A DNA stretch of 64,000 nucleotides from Aliiroseovarius sediminis. GTDB taxonomy: Bacteria; Pseudomonadota; Alphaproteobacteria; Rhodobacterales; Rhodobacteraceae. Below, piece after piece: positions 26,259-35,220 of this stretch. Numbering within the stretch: position 1 is the stretch's first letter; each line of letters begins with the position of its first letter. The stretch covers positions 124,001-188,000 of the forward strand of contig NZ_JALBYP010000038.1 of NCBI RefSeq assembly GCF_022678485.1, in the 5' to 3' direction. The notes under the pieces were generated by a model. That model was not told where the DNA came from. It saw nothing but the letters and a program-made list of their open reading frames with translations, and did no database searches. Made by a program: the position numbers and the translations under genes.

Positions 26259-27180
26259 CCTTGTGCGTCACGCGCTGAACGGTCCGACGATGGGCACCCG
26301 CTGGTCGGCGCTGTTCCATGCACCCATTGGGACCGATCCCGCACCCATCAATGCCGCGCTGGCCGACGCTGTGAATATAGTGGATTGCCAGATGTCCACA
26401 TGGATGCCCGACAGTGATCTGATGCGCGTCAACTGGGCACCGGTCGGAACTTGGGTGTCCGCGCGCCCCGAACTGATGGCGGTTCTGGCAAAAGGGCTTG
26501 AGGTCGGGCGGCTTTCAAATGGTGCATTCGATATCGGCATGGGCGATGTCGTCACCGCTTGGGGCTTCGGGCCGCAAGAGGCTGACCCGCAGGCGATACG
26601 TGCCGCGTTAGGTAAGGCGCGACCCCCTGCATATGAAAGTCTTGAGCATGATCCCGACGCGCTGAAAATCCGCAAACTGGCCCCGCTTGCGCTGGATCTG
26701 TCGGGCATCGCCAAAGGTTACGCAGTTGACCAAATGATGGCGGTGCTGCGCGGTTTCGGGATCGCGGATTGCCTTGTGGGGCTTGACGGTGAAATGCGGG
26801 CTTGCGGTGCGCGGCCAGACGGACGCCCTTTGACCGTTGCTGTGGAACGCCCCGATTACGACGCACGCGCTCCGCTGTCGATCATCGAACTAAACGACGG
26901 CGCTGTGGCCACATCCGGCGACTATCGCCACTGGGTCAAGGTCGGTGATCAGCGCCTGTCCCACATCATGAACCCGACGCGCGGCGGCCCTTTGACAGAC
27001 GCGCCAGCATCGGTCACGGTTCTGGCCGACACCTGCATGGAAGCGGATGCCTGGGCGACGGCCTTGATGGTCGCAGGACAGGAAAAAGGCACGGCGTTGG
27101 CCCTCAAACACGCTTTGACGGCCATATTCATCTACCGCGACGGCAGTGAGTTGCGACAGACCCAGATAGGGGGCGCATGA
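26239..27180 (+). CDS. apbE: FAD:protein FMN transferase (ApbE family)
   Basis: This is a 313-residue enzyme that attaches FMN from FAD to Thr/Ser of target proteins. Family marks are PTMGTRWSALF at the start, LDLSGIAKGYAVDQM in the middle, and SVTVLADTCMEADAWATALM with the metal-binding Asp and Thr. Two features are odd. The usual HIxDP motif reads HIMNP, and there is no signal peptide: a TGA stands six codons upstream of the ATG in frame, so none can be added. The enzyme would therefore act in the cytoplasm unless exported another way. It overlaps the reductase gene by 20 bp and is the last gene of the DUF2271 operon. Confidence 0.92.
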   Translation: MSKIPTDLVRHALNGPTMGTRWSALFHAPIGTDPAPINAALADAVNIVDCQMSTWMPDSDLMRVNWAPVGTWVSARPELMAVLAKGLEVGRLSNGAFDIGMGDVVTAWGFGPQEADPQAIRAALGKARPPAYESLEHDPDALKIRKLAPLALDLSGIAKGYAVDQMMAVLRGFGIADCLVGLDGEMRACGARPDGRPLTVAVERPDYDARAPLSIIELNDGAVATSGDYRHWVKVGDQRLSHIMNPTRGGPLTDAPASVTVLADTCMEADAWATALMVAGQEKGTALALKHALTAIFIYRDGSELRQTQIGGA

Positions 27181-27286
27181 CGAATCCCATATGACGTAGT
27201 TCCAGATCACGTCGCGCGCCCATGGACAGCGACGGATTGGCTCTAAAGTATTGAATCTGTAGGGCTTTAAGCCGCAACAGAAGGCG

Positions 27287-27988
27287 TTACTTTTCTGCGG
27301 TAAAGCCTGCGCGAACCTGCTCGACCCGGCGGTTCACACGGCCAATTAACAATCGGTATGCCAACAATTTCAACGGTCCGGGCCTGTTTTTATACATCGC
27401 GCTGGCATAGTAGTCGGCAGGGTCGTCCCAAGTCCCATGATCGTCGGTGACCGCGGCCATTTGTTCAAACGCTTCCTCATCGACGCTCAGATCCGCATTG
27501 GCGCGACCATCTGCCAGCGCGAGTGAATATCCGACTGTCCAACCGCGCCGCGCCAGCTCGCGTTCGGCGGCATTGTGCAACGGCAGGTCATTGATAAAGC
27601 TGTCGATGCGCCGCCATTCCCTTTCGATTTCCACCTCGATCCACGAATGGGAAATGCTTTTAGGCATCAGCCAATAGGCGATCCCGGTAAAGAACCCTCG
27701 CTGAATCTCTTTGCCGATAAGCGAGAAATGGATGCGCGCCGGAACCCCACTTGCCCGACAGAGTGCCAGAAACAGCGTCGCTTTGGTGTTGCACTGGCCA
27801 AGTTTGGTTCGGAGGGTTTTAGATGCAGGAACAAGATCGCCCTCAACAGGAAAACCAAAAACAATGTCGTCGCGCACGAACAGAAAAATCCGCTCAAGCT
27901 TCTCGCGGTCGGTGTTAGACCCGGCGATCAGACGCTTTGCTGCCGCCAAAACTAAGGCATGATCTGCATCTGCCAGCATTTGTGCCAT
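27287..27988 (-). CDS. transglutaminase-like domain protein
   Basis: This is a 233-residue soluble protein. The catalytic triad of transglutaminase-like proteins is visible: Cys in LGQCNTKATLFLALCRASG, His in ISHSWIEVEI and Asp in RRIDSF. The N-terminal segment (LERIFLFVRDDIVFGFP) is the usual lead-in. No signal peptide is present, suggesting a cytoplasmic hydrolase or peptidase-like role. It is convergent with apbE. The substrate is unknown. Confidence 0.85.
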   Translation of the reverse strand: MAQMLADADHALVLAAAKRLIAGSNTDREKLERIFLFVRDDIVFGFPVEGDLVPASKTLRTKLGQCNTKATLFLALCRASGVPARIHFSLIGKEIQRGFFTGIAYWLMPKSISHSWIEVEIEREWRRIDSFINDLPLHNAAERELARRGWTVGYSLALADGRANADLSVDEEAFEQMAAVTDDHGTWDDPADYYASAMYKNRPGPLKLLAYRLLIGRVNRRVEQVRAGFTAEK

Positions 27989-28055
27989 ATCGACCTACAA
28001 TAATTACACTGCCAAAGCAGGTTAACAGGCTCATGCATGGGCGCTATGACTTGCA

Positions 28056-28560
28056 TCAAGATGGCAAACGGCCCGCATCAGCCCACCGGTCCTTCACAGC
28101 CTCAAGGCCATGCCAAAGGGCATCATTTGGTGTCCGCGATGTAACCATGACAAGTTTTCCGCATGCGATTTCATGCGTGGCCCCTGTGTAAGTGCAGGCG
28201 AGCGTTAGTGTCTCGTCCGACATATCTGCCAGCTTGTTTAATGGCATGATAGCAACGTTCTTTTCGACAAGACGACGCTGGATACGGTCCTGTTCCAACG
28301 TGTTTTCGGACCAGGGAGACACAACCGCAGTCGGGGTCACAAAGGTAACCTCCAGTCCCGCATTCGCCAGAAATTCCGCCAGAACGCTCGCCATATAAAA
28401 ACGGTCGTCATCAACGATCACAACGGGTCTGTCTGACGTGATTACTCCGACACCTTTGGCCATCAAGTCATCGGGGGTCAGCACACGTGCAGGATCGAGG
28501 AATTCAAGCGGGAGGCGATGTGCGCGGCCAACACCATCGGCACGCCAAGTTGATCCAGTT
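28056..28560 (-). pseudogene. C-terminal remnant of a flavin oxidoreductase (TMA/dimethylamine dehydrogenase-like)
   Basis: The frame from about 28560 to 28056 reads like the last quarter of an FMN/Fe-S NADH:flavin oxidoreductase of the trimethylamine dehydrogenase kind. Recognisable pieces are TGSTWRADGVGRAHRLP, RVLTPDDLMAKG, VVIVDDDRFYMASVLAEFL and IQRRLVEKNVAIMPLNKL. The N-terminal barrel, the FMN site and the Fe-S cysteines are absent. No start codon with a ribosome binding site fits; homology fades upstream of 28560. It seems truncated by an insertion or deletion, at the left edge of the accessory island. A short frame in another phase (28478-28696) reads LGVATDRIALIAPITKLDQL, faintly like a YcaO core start, but this is weak. 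Confidence 0.7.
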
Positions 28561-28957
28561 TGGTGATCGGGGCTATTAATGCAATGCGGTCAGTGGCCAC
28601 ACCGAGATCAAGGGCCGTTCTGTTCCGCGTCTCGATTGCTGAAACCGAACGCAGCGAAGGGGCAGTTTGAAAATCACCCGACAACGTGGGTTTCAATCAC
28701 CGGCTTGGCGAAATCTGCTGCACCGCCAAAAGCGAAGTGCCGCAGATGCGAAGGGGTGCCGCGTAAGCATCAGCCACAAGCGCAAAAGTCCGGATTGTCC
28801 CGCATTGCGGCTATCGACGACAGGGGCCCTGAATGGCTCGTCTTGCAACCATTGGATGTTTGGCGGCGTCATAACAAACCGCGAACGTCGCTGAACGGGT
28901 GTTATGTTAACCGCCCTCAGGTTGAATCGGTCGACCCAATCTGCACCGTGATCCAGC
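28561..28957. other. gene-free stretch at the left edge of the island
   Basis: No supported gene is present. The region contains gcagcgaagg and related words found in other gene-free stretches of the window. It lies between the truncated oxidoreductase and the small ORFs downstream of tniQ, so the right end of the Tn7-like element may be here, but I could not find TGT/ACA termini with matching repeats by eye. Confidence 0.35.
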
Positions 28958-29200
28958 CTATACCTCTCCCCACATTTCGTACAGATAGGCCTTCATGTCG
29001 AAATCCGGATCACCTAGCCCAAGCGCCTCGGCGCGCTCCAGAATGAGTTTCAAGCGTTCCAGTAATGGCCAGGGATTTTCAAGGCACCTGAGCTGAAATC
29101 GGACCGCATCCAGGATCGCTTCCCCCTTACTTCCAGCGCCGGTCACCGCCATGAGCTTCTGCACCATTCTGGAAATCTCATTTTCTATGTCATCAGGCAT
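28958..29200 (-). CDS. 80-residue antitoxin-like small protein
   Basis: This is a small protein with an N-terminal segment (VQKLMAVTGAGSKGEAILDAV) reminiscent of Rv0623/VapB-type antitoxins, shown in short as MAVTGAGSKGEAILDAVRFQ. An amphipathic helical middle (LLERLKLILERAEALG) and an acidic/aromatic end (FDMKAYLYEMW) follow. The ATG at 29200 has GGAG upstream at a slightly long distance. No PIN toxin is adjacent, so an antitoxin role is only a motif-level inference. It follows tniQ and the 70-residue ORF on the same strand and may be cargo of the Tn7-like element. Confidence 0.55.
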   Translation of the reverse strand: MPDDIENEISRMVQKLMAVTGAGSKGEAILDAVRFQLRCLENPWPLLERLKLILERAEALGLGDPDFDMKAYLYEMWGEV

Positions 29201-29258
29201 GATCGTGTTTCTCCGTCAACTTCTGGCCGTTCGGGTGCTGGGGGTGCCCCAAACTGAA

Positions 29259-29471
29259 TTAGTCGGGCTCATCTGCGTCCTCATCATCGTCATCAAGTGC
29301 TGCAAACAGCTCGAACCATCCTTTGCGTTTCATCCGGCGCACCCAACTCACATGCGAGAGCACAAGATCCACTTCATAAGCGTCGCCATCGCGCGCATAG
29401 GCTTCGGTAATCAGTTTCAATTGTGCATCCAGATCATCGGCGAGCTCCATGTCTGTCAGGTCTTTGGTCAT
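29259..29471 (-). CDS. 70-residue acidic protein coupled to tniQ
   Basis: This small protein starts at 29471 with GGAGGGAA upstream; the ATG overlaps the tniQ stop as ATGA, so it is translated with the transposition genes. A helical segment ELADDLDAQLKLITEAYARD precedes a basic patch (SWVRRMKRKGW), and the tail is a run of acidic residues (DDDDEDADEPD). I recognise no family. Its coupling to tniQ suggests a role in transposition or its control. Confidence 0.6.
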   Translation of the reverse strand: MTKDLTDMELADDLDAQLKLITEAYARDGDAYEVDLVLSHVSWVRRMKRKGWFELFAALDDDDEDADEPD

Positions 29472-31282
29472 CGTGCTTCCCTCCGCTTGCTGTTTGCAAC
29501 CAGTTCCGTCGTGCCGATCGGATAAACCCGGACGTAGCCGGCACGGCACTCAATTGGTTCGACCTGCAGATTGTCGAGCGCACGGGCAACATGGATTGGA
29601 GCTTGCCCATTTGCGTGTGCGATTTGCCCCAATGTTTGATAACGCTCTTCGAATTCCATGATACTGGTTTTGGTGACATAGTTTTTCCGAAAATTTGTGT
29701 CCGGGTTGACCTGAATGCACTGCTCCAGGAGGCCACCATCACGTAACTTGCGGATCGAGATGACACTGATACGCAGATAGCTTGCTGCCTCTGTTAATGT
29801 GAGATCACCCGACAGACAGATATGGCTCGGCTGGAATACCTCTCCGCGCTCAACAAGAATGCCTTGAAGGCCGGACAGTGATTTGTCGCGAGACACCTGA
29901 CAAAGCCGTCCGGCGCTCCAGTCCGAAATGACCTGGGCCAAGGGCACTTTCTCGGCCCGACAGTATATCTTGAGGGGTAGATTATGTCGCGTGGGTCGAC
30001 CGTCAGACAAGCTGGCCAGTTTCCGAAGCAAGCGCTGTACCGACGCGGATTTGATGTAGCGCAGGCTTGTGCCGAATGAACGTGCTTCAAGCACCCCTCG
30101 TTCTATCAGAGATTTGACCTGAGCAGGCTGAACATTGAGTTGCGCGGCTGCAGATTTCAGATCCTGTAAAGTATCCCAGTAGGCAACCACACGCTCAAGA
30201 TCCACATGCGAAATATCCTTTGCCCTATGCAGTTCGGTTACGTCAATCCCCTTCAAATGAGCAAGGATGCCACGCACCCGGACATGTCCAAGGCCATATT
30301 CTTTGCGTACCCTGTTAAGTGTCAGGTATTTGGGCTGGATCATTTGCGACCCAAGGACAGATTTGCCCACTTGAAGTGGATATTTTTCGAGAACAAAGCT
30401 CTCCACATGTTGTCTGATCGTATTTAGGTTCGGATTGTTTTTCCCAGCTTTGAGCCAAGAATAAAACAGCCCGAGATCCTTGGAAAAGTAAGGCCGCTCA
30501 GTTCTGTAGTTCACTCGCAGCGTTTCCAGCGTGTTGACAAGGGCGTCGGGACCTTGCGCCAGCAACTCGAAGCCTGAGGCCATCGCGTCACGGCCTTCTC
30601 GCCAGTCAAGACTTGAGACCAGCCTTGAAGCGTCACCATTCAATGTCATCCCGAGGGTCAGCGCCCCACGATGAAGATCAGTCAAATCCAACGGATCGAG
30701 CCAGTCCCCTCGTGAGCCGTCGAGAATCCTTGCGCAGAGGTATTCCTCGAACCGTGTCGGCGCAAATGTCAGTGTCCTGTCTGCAGCCTCCAATACGCGG
30801 TTCTTGAATTTCTCAACCTGCCCAACCACATCGTATGTCACATGCGTGTAGTTGGCGTTGGGAAGCAGCAATAACGGCACATGATGTTTCCTGCAAACGC
30901 CTAAGCAAAGCACGAGCCATTCCAATCTCTGAAACGCGCCGAACCGCCCATTGCGCTCCATCGCTTCGATGATGCACTGGGGGCAGATCCGTGTAATGGC
31001 CCGTCGAAACGTACCTGTCGTCGCTTGGGACATCCCAAGTTGATATCGGCTTTGCGCAATCAGGATCGCGCCAGAAGCCTTCAGTTTCCTAAGGTCAGCA
31101 CCGGAAACTTTCGCAAGTCTTTCCAGCTGATCAGCGTGAGACGAGCAGACATGAGGCCAGCGCATTCCCAGATCTGAGCAAAACTCCCGCGGTATTGTCA
31201 GATTGCGCCGTGACAGACGGGAGATAAACGAAGGTGGCGTTTCGTTTCTATGGAGCGGAAGCGTAAGAGCAAGCCTGGTCAT
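29468..31282 (-). CDS. tniQ: TniQ-family target-selection protein (TnsD-like)
   Basis: This is a 604-residue protein. The N-terminal third matches TniQ: LPLHRNETPPSFISRLSRRN, then a zinc-finger type set ICPQCIIEA and CRKHH separated by the aromatic segment EWLVLCLGV. The rest is longer than minimal TniQ and contains several predicted helix-turn-helix stretches (for instance LTLTEAASYLRISVISIRKL), as in TnsD-type proteins that bind a fixed chromosomal site. The start at 31282 overlaps the tniB stop as ATGA; a longer frame from 31366 would run into tniB. It is the most likely part to decide where the element inserts. Confidence 0.85.
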   Translation of the reverse strand: MTRLALTLPLHRNETPPSFISRLSRRNLTIPREFCSDLGMRWPHVCSSHADQLERLAKVSGADLRKLKASGAILIAQSRYQLGMSQATTGTFRRAITRICPQCIIEAMERNGRFGAFQRLEWLVLCLGVCRKHHVPLLLLPNANYTHVTYDVVGQVEKFKNRVLEAADRTLTFAPTRFEEYLCARILDGSRGDWLDPLDLTDLHRGALTLGMTLNGDASRLVSSLDWREGRDAMASGFELLAQGPDALVNTLETLRVNYRTERPYFSKDLGLFYSWLKAGKNNPNLNTIRQHVESFVLEKYPLQVGKSVLGSQMIQPKYLTLNRVRKEYGLGHVRVRGILAHLKGIDVTELHRAKDISHVDLERVVAYWDTLQDLKSAAAQLNVQPAQVKSLIERGVLEARSFGTSLRYIKSASVQRLLRKLASLSDGRPTRHNLPLKIYCRAEKVPLAQVISDWSAGRLCQVSRDKSLSGLQGILVERGEVFQPSHICLSGDLTLTEAASYLRISVISIRKLRDGGLLEQCIQVNPDTNFRKNYVTKTSIMEFEERYQTLGQIAHANGQAPIHVARALDNLQVEPIECRAGYVRVYPIGTTELVANSKRREAR

Positions 31283-32223
31283 TCGCTCTCCCCCAAATCG
31301 CGCACACGGGTCACATCGATCCGCAGGAAATCCTGAGCGATAAAGGGGTTGAACGCGGGCAAGCACGCTGTCTTTTTCCTAAAGGCTTCGGCGAAGTGAT
31401 TGGTCGCCAATTCGCGTCCGCCAGTGACCAGGCATTCCTCGATACCGCAAAGGATCATGTCCACGATCAGGCCGAATTCATTTGCCGCTGAATGGATCAA
31501 ACGCTTGAGGAAATCATCCTCTTGCAAACTAGGCACAACCGGCAAGGCGCTTTCCTTGGCATAACCATGTAAGAAATCGCATACATCAAGTCCGTGGGAC
31601 ACAAATGAAACCGCGCTCAATTGAACCACCCGAACACGACGCTGTAGCTGCCGGTCGGCATTGATCATATGGAGCAGGTCGGGCGTGCCGGAGAGGATCA
31701 GCCCAACGGGCCAATCCTTGTTGTTCATGATGGATTTGAGCGTATTCACCACTTCGTTGCGGCCACGGTCCCCCCTCGAAAGGTAAATGTCTTGTGCCTC
31801 ATCGAAATGAACAAATAACGTCCTGCGTGCCATCAGGAGCTTGCGTGCATGTTGCCAGATCAGAGCAGCCGACTTGTCACGGACCAGTTCATAGCCAAGT
31901 GCTTCGGACAAGGTGGCCCCAACGGTTTTCAATGTCGCCGGAGTCGGAACCAGCAACGGGACAATCTCGCAGACATCCTGCCCATGTGAAGGCAGGATGA
32001 GATCGTCACGCTTGTTGATGGCGTGATCGACAGCCGTGGTCTTGCCACTGCCGGATGCACCGGTCAAAGCAATTGCCTCGGCCTTGAACGCAGTTCCGGC
32101 CTCTAGCGCAGCGCGACGTCTGTTGAGCTGAATGTCGAATTGTTCGCTCAGCTCGTGATAGGCGCGATGACGGATGAACTTGGCGCGCAGCTTGGCCATA
32201 TGGAGATGGATGTCATTCGTCAT
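31279..32223 (-). CDS. tniB: TniB/TnsC-family AAA ATPase of transposition
   Basis: This is a 314-residue regulator ATPase that links target recognition to the transposase. The Walker A is GASGSGKTT (about 55-63) and Walker B is LFVHFDEAQD (about 136-145), followed by a sensor segment GLILSGTPDLL. The start at 32223 (MTNDIHLHM) overlaps the transposase stop by 11 bases. Length fits TniB/short TnsC. Confidence 0.9.
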   Translation of the reverse strand: MTNDIHLHMAKLRAKFIRHRAYHELSEQFDIQLNRRRAALEAGTAFKAEAIALTGASGSGKTTAVDHAINKRDDLILPSHGQDVCEIVPLLVPTPATLKTVGATLSEALGYELVRDKSAALIWQHARKLLMARRTLFVHFDEAQDIYLSRGDRGRNEVVNTLKSIMNNKDWPVGLILSGTPDLLHMINADRQLQRRVRVVQLSAVSFVSHGLDVCDFLHGYAKESALPVVPSLQEDDFLKRLIHSAANEFGLIVDMILCGIEECLVTGGRELATNHFAEAFRKKTACLPAFNPFIAQDFLRIDVTRVRDLGESE

Positions 32224-34357
32224 CGTGAAAGCTCCAATCACCGCTTCTGCCGCTGCGGTTGTGGTTGCCTTCAGCAGTGTCACCTGTGGGTCTAATCTCC
32301 TGAGATTTCTCCACCGCAACCTCTGGGATTATGTGCCCAAAGAGATCTGGCTCGGGCGGAAGGTCAAAAACCTCGCTTTGATCGGGAATGATGGTCAGAC
32401 CAACAAACAAGTCATCATGGGCACGCCTTAGCCCAGCCGGCGTCTGGGCTTTCAAAACTGTATCGAGGCGCCGTTGCTCTCTCGAGTTAATCTCGATGAT
32501 CTTTACAATTGCTGCAGCGACAACATGTTCATGAAGTTGCGCGTCAGCCTTGTACTTCAAGCGCAGTTCCCGCGCGGCGTCTTGCCAATCGTCATAGGAT
32601 ACCCCCTCGAAGCATTTCTGAAGCGCGTGGGCCGGGTGCCAGTTCCCGTCGATATGCACCAAGATCCAGCCTAGATCCTCCAGGCTAAAGCGAATCTCGA
32701 CTTCTCGATCGTGAGAATGGAGAAAGAAATCTTGCAGGGCTGGACAGGCATAATCGATGCCAAATAATTCGACGCCACGACCCGAGACGACGCGACGCTC
32801 CCTTTGACCAAAGGCGCGCCTGCGTGTGGTCTCAGCGAGCTTTGGAACGCTTCCTTTTTCTTTGCTTAACCGCGCCCAGCAATTGTTCGGCGTCTCTCCA
32901 TGCAGCCCTCTGTGAGGCGTGTTGTGATAAACATCGACAACATAGAGCGTCAGGATTTGCATCAAAGTGTCGTCGGTCAACGTCGCGAGCTTTTCGGAAG
33001 GGTAGTCACCTCGATCCTGAGTGTTGGAAAACGTACGACCCGCCAGATGCGGCATCAAAGTCGTCCCGAACGTTCCGAAAATGCGCTCAACTCGCCCCCG
33101 CAAATGTGGCAAACCACCAGGTGGTGTGTCGGGGTGCCCATGCGCCTCAAGGATCGACATGCGAAACAGATCATCGACGAAAGCTGCACCGTTATCCGTG
33201 CAAACCGTCCCCAATCCTCCAAAGTGATGCCAGGTCGATTGGCATCCCGCTGCGATTGCCAGCTCAGTTTTGTCGCGGGTGACATCGCTGAGCAATGCGT
33301 AAGCGTCTTCGCTGTTTGGCGTAGCCGCCAACCGCATCCCGACAACACATCGCGTGGCGCAATCAATTGCCAAATACAACCAGCGACGGCCGCGGTCCAA
33401 CTGTGCAAGTTCTTCATCTGAGAGGTTGTCCAGGGCACCGCGTGCCGCCAAAATAGAAATCAGGTCGACCATCCATTCATCTATCTCGATCCGCTCCATC
33501 GGATAGCTGGCCGAAATGCCGGTTTCATAAAGCGCGAATTTACGATTGGCGGCCTCCACACTGTACCTCTGCACGAAAGTGAAATATGGATCCAGTCGCG
33601 CGATCGCGCGTTCTACCGCGCGTCGGGACGGAACACGCAGGGCAGGCTTGCCTTCGGCCTCACGGTCTGCATTCAGTTTTGTAAAGCGCAGTTTGCAGAG
33701 ATCTGCGACCTGCTTCTTGGATAGCCGTTTCCGCGCCAGATAGGCCGATACGCAATCACCAAGCAGTCGTGTCGAGACCAAACAGAACCGATCATTCTTG
33801 TTGCCTGAGCGGTGTGTACGCGGCACCAGCGCCAAATACGAACAGTCACCTCGCTCGTATCTTTTGATCCATGTCCGCAAGGTTTTCGAACACGGTGGGT
33901 CGCGAAACTGGCTCTTGCGACCTGCGCGGGGCGCTCTCCATTTCCGTTGCGAAGCACGCGCGAGCTCATTCACGTGCGCCTCCATTTGCGGCATGAACTC
34001 TTTAATGGAATGATCCGTTTTTTTCATACCGTGCTTAGTCGCGAAATGCACGGCCACCGAAACCCAAGCATATCGCCAGACAACTCGTTCGCAAACTTCC
34101 GGTCGCCTGGAGTGGAGGCTTTCCAGGTCGGCATTTAGCCGTGCATCAATTTGGCCGATAAGGAAGAAACCAGGTTCAAACACGACGTCTGATTGCGAAA
34201 GCAAGGCTTCAAATTCATGGTAACTGAGGTGAATCTGTGGACCGTCCCCCTCAGAACACTCAAATGCGTACCCTGTTTCGGTCTCGTGCTGTAATCGATA
34301 GGTTTGGGCGCTGATTGTTAACCTGTCGTTTGAGGTTACGCGCATACGGCTAGTCAT
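32213..34357 (-). CDS. tniA: DDE transposase, TnsB/TniA family
   Basis: This is a 714-residue transposase. An N-terminal DNA-binding region with helix-turn-helix segments (about 140-260) is followed by an rve-type catalytic core with the DDE triad: Asp293 in IEIDEWMVD, Asp388 in VCTDNGAAF and Glu424 in RGRVERIFG. A Mu-type C-terminal beta-barrel domain follows (about 530-620). It should cut and join the 3' ends of the element. The ATG at 34357 overlaps the tnsA stop by 8 bases. Confidence 0.93.
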   Translation of the reverse strand: MTSRMRVTSNDRLTISAQTYRLQHETETGYAFECSEGDGPQIHLSYHEFEALLSQSDVVFEPGFFLIGQIDARLNADLESLHSRRPEVCERVVWRYAWVSVAVHFATKHGMKKTDHSIKEFMPQMEAHVNELARASQRKWRAPRAGRKSQFRDPPCSKTLRTWIKRYERGDCSYLALVPRTHRSGNKNDRFCLVSTRLLGDCVSAYLARKRLSKKQVADLCKLRFTKLNADREAEGKPALRVPSRRAVERAIARLDPYFTFVQRYSVEAANRKFALYETGISASYPMERIEIDEWMVDLISILAARGALDNLSDEELAQLDRGRRWLYLAIDCATRCVVGMRLAATPNSEDAYALLSDVTRDKTELAIAAGCQSTWHHFGGLGTVCTDNGAAFVDDLFRMSILEAHGHPDTPPGGLPHLRGRVERIFGTFGTTLMPHLAGRTFSNTQDRGDYPSEKLATLTDDTLMQILTLYVVDVYHNTPHRGLHGETPNNCWARLSKEKGSVPKLAETTRRRAFGQRERRVVSGRGVELFGIDYACPALQDFFLHSHDREVEIRFSLEDLGWILVHIDGNWHPAHALQKCFEGVSYDDWQDAARELRLKYKADAQLHEHVVAAAIVKIIEINSREQRRLDTVLKAQTPAGLRRAHDDLFVGLTIIPDQSEVFDLPPEPDLFGHIIPEVAVEKSQEIRPTGDTAEGNHNRSGRSGDWSFHDDE

Positions 34358-35048
34358 GGCGCTCCTCCAATTCTACCATCGTAAAGAGGTCGATCTCCTT
34401 GGTCTTGTCGGCGCTCAGAAGCCCGTCGAAAATCGCCAGAAAGATGGCCCTGTAGCCCTCAGCGCCAGCACCAAGACGGTTTTGCAGTTCGCCCACACTT
34501 AGAGGAAAGGCGACCACGTGAATGAGGGCTTTCAACTTCTGCTGTAGGTTTTCGTTGCGGGTACGTACAAAGGCATTGCAGCGCTCTGCATTCAACGCTT
34601 CAGCCTTTGTGAAATCCTGATCTGTTATCAGGATCACCTCATCGGCGAAGTCGCTGTTCATTGATGCTCTGATATCTTCAAGCTCGAGCAAAAAATTCTT
34701 CTTCTTCACCTCCGCCATTGGTTTAACAGCGACCGCAAGAACCCGGCCACACCTTAGGGTCACAAGGAAGTCGAAGAAATGGTAACTACATCGCCCATCT
34801 CGGCCGATGTATTTGAACGCCTCAGGCTGTTCACGTATGTCCCAAACGGCTTTTCTCACCGATATGAGGAACCAAACGCGCTGCTCCAGTTTGCTTTCAA
34901 ACTGAGTTATCCTTGGTCTGTCGTGACTGGGCAAACAGGCAACAATACGAATACGTGAGCTTGCCTTTGATCGCTTTGGAATGCCTCGCGTTGCGCGGCT
35001 GGGGAGCGGAGGGTGCAGATCCTCAGGGTGATTGGTATCGTCTTTCAT
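34350..35048 (-). CDS. tnsA: TnsA-like endonuclease
   Basis: From the ATG at 35048 this is a 232-residue protein. It has the TnsA nuclease triad: Glu51 in QFESKLEQRVW, Asp93 in YHFFDFLVTL and Lys109 in LAVAVKPM, with spacing close to that of Tn7 TnsA. The C-terminal part (FPLSVGELQNRLGAGAEGYR) is the TnsA_C-like helical domain that contacts TnsC. A longer frame opens with a TTG at 35219, but this start lies in an inverted repeat and hairpin and has no ribosome binding site; 35048 is therefore preferred, though its own site (GAGA) is weak. TnsA would cut the 5' ends so that the element moves without replication. Confidence 0.8.
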   Translation of the reverse strand: MKDDTNHPEDLHPPLPSRATRGIPKRSKASSRIRIVACLPSHDRPRITQFESKLEQRVWFLISVRKAVWDIREQPEAFKYIGRDGRCSYHFFDFLVTLRCGRVLAVAVKPMAEVKKKNFLLELEDIRASMNSDFADEVILITDQDFTKAEALNAERCNAFVRTRNENLQQKLKALIHVVAFPLSVGELQNRLGAGAEGYRAIFLAIFDGLLSADKTKEIDLFTMVELEERHD

Positions 35049-35190
35049 ACTGTCTCGGAGTGCGTGCGCCATCCTGGCGCACGCTAGCTCCACCTTCTTT
35101 CTCGGGTTGCAACAGGCAAAGCCGATTGGTTTCGATGCCGAAAACGGCAACGAGTCAGTTGACTTTGTGCTTATGTCGGGGGAAGAAGGG

Positions 35191-35212
35191 GTATCGGTTC
35201 CTATATCGATAC
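35191..35212. promoter_or_regulatory. inverted repeat upstream of tnsA
   Basis: GTATCG (35191-35196) and CGATAC (35207-35212) form a perfect 6-bp inverted repeat with a 10-bp gap, in the space between the Ner-like regulator gene and the tnsA start. It is a candidate operator for that regulator. Confidence 0.3.
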
Positions 35213-35220
35213 TTTGCAAA

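Noticed and set aside
28478-28696. Resemblance of a short minus-strand frame to the start of a YcaO domain
   Set aside because: Only a short stretch fits (LGVATDRIA and KLDQLGVP) and it overlaps the better-supported oxidoreductase frame in a different phase.
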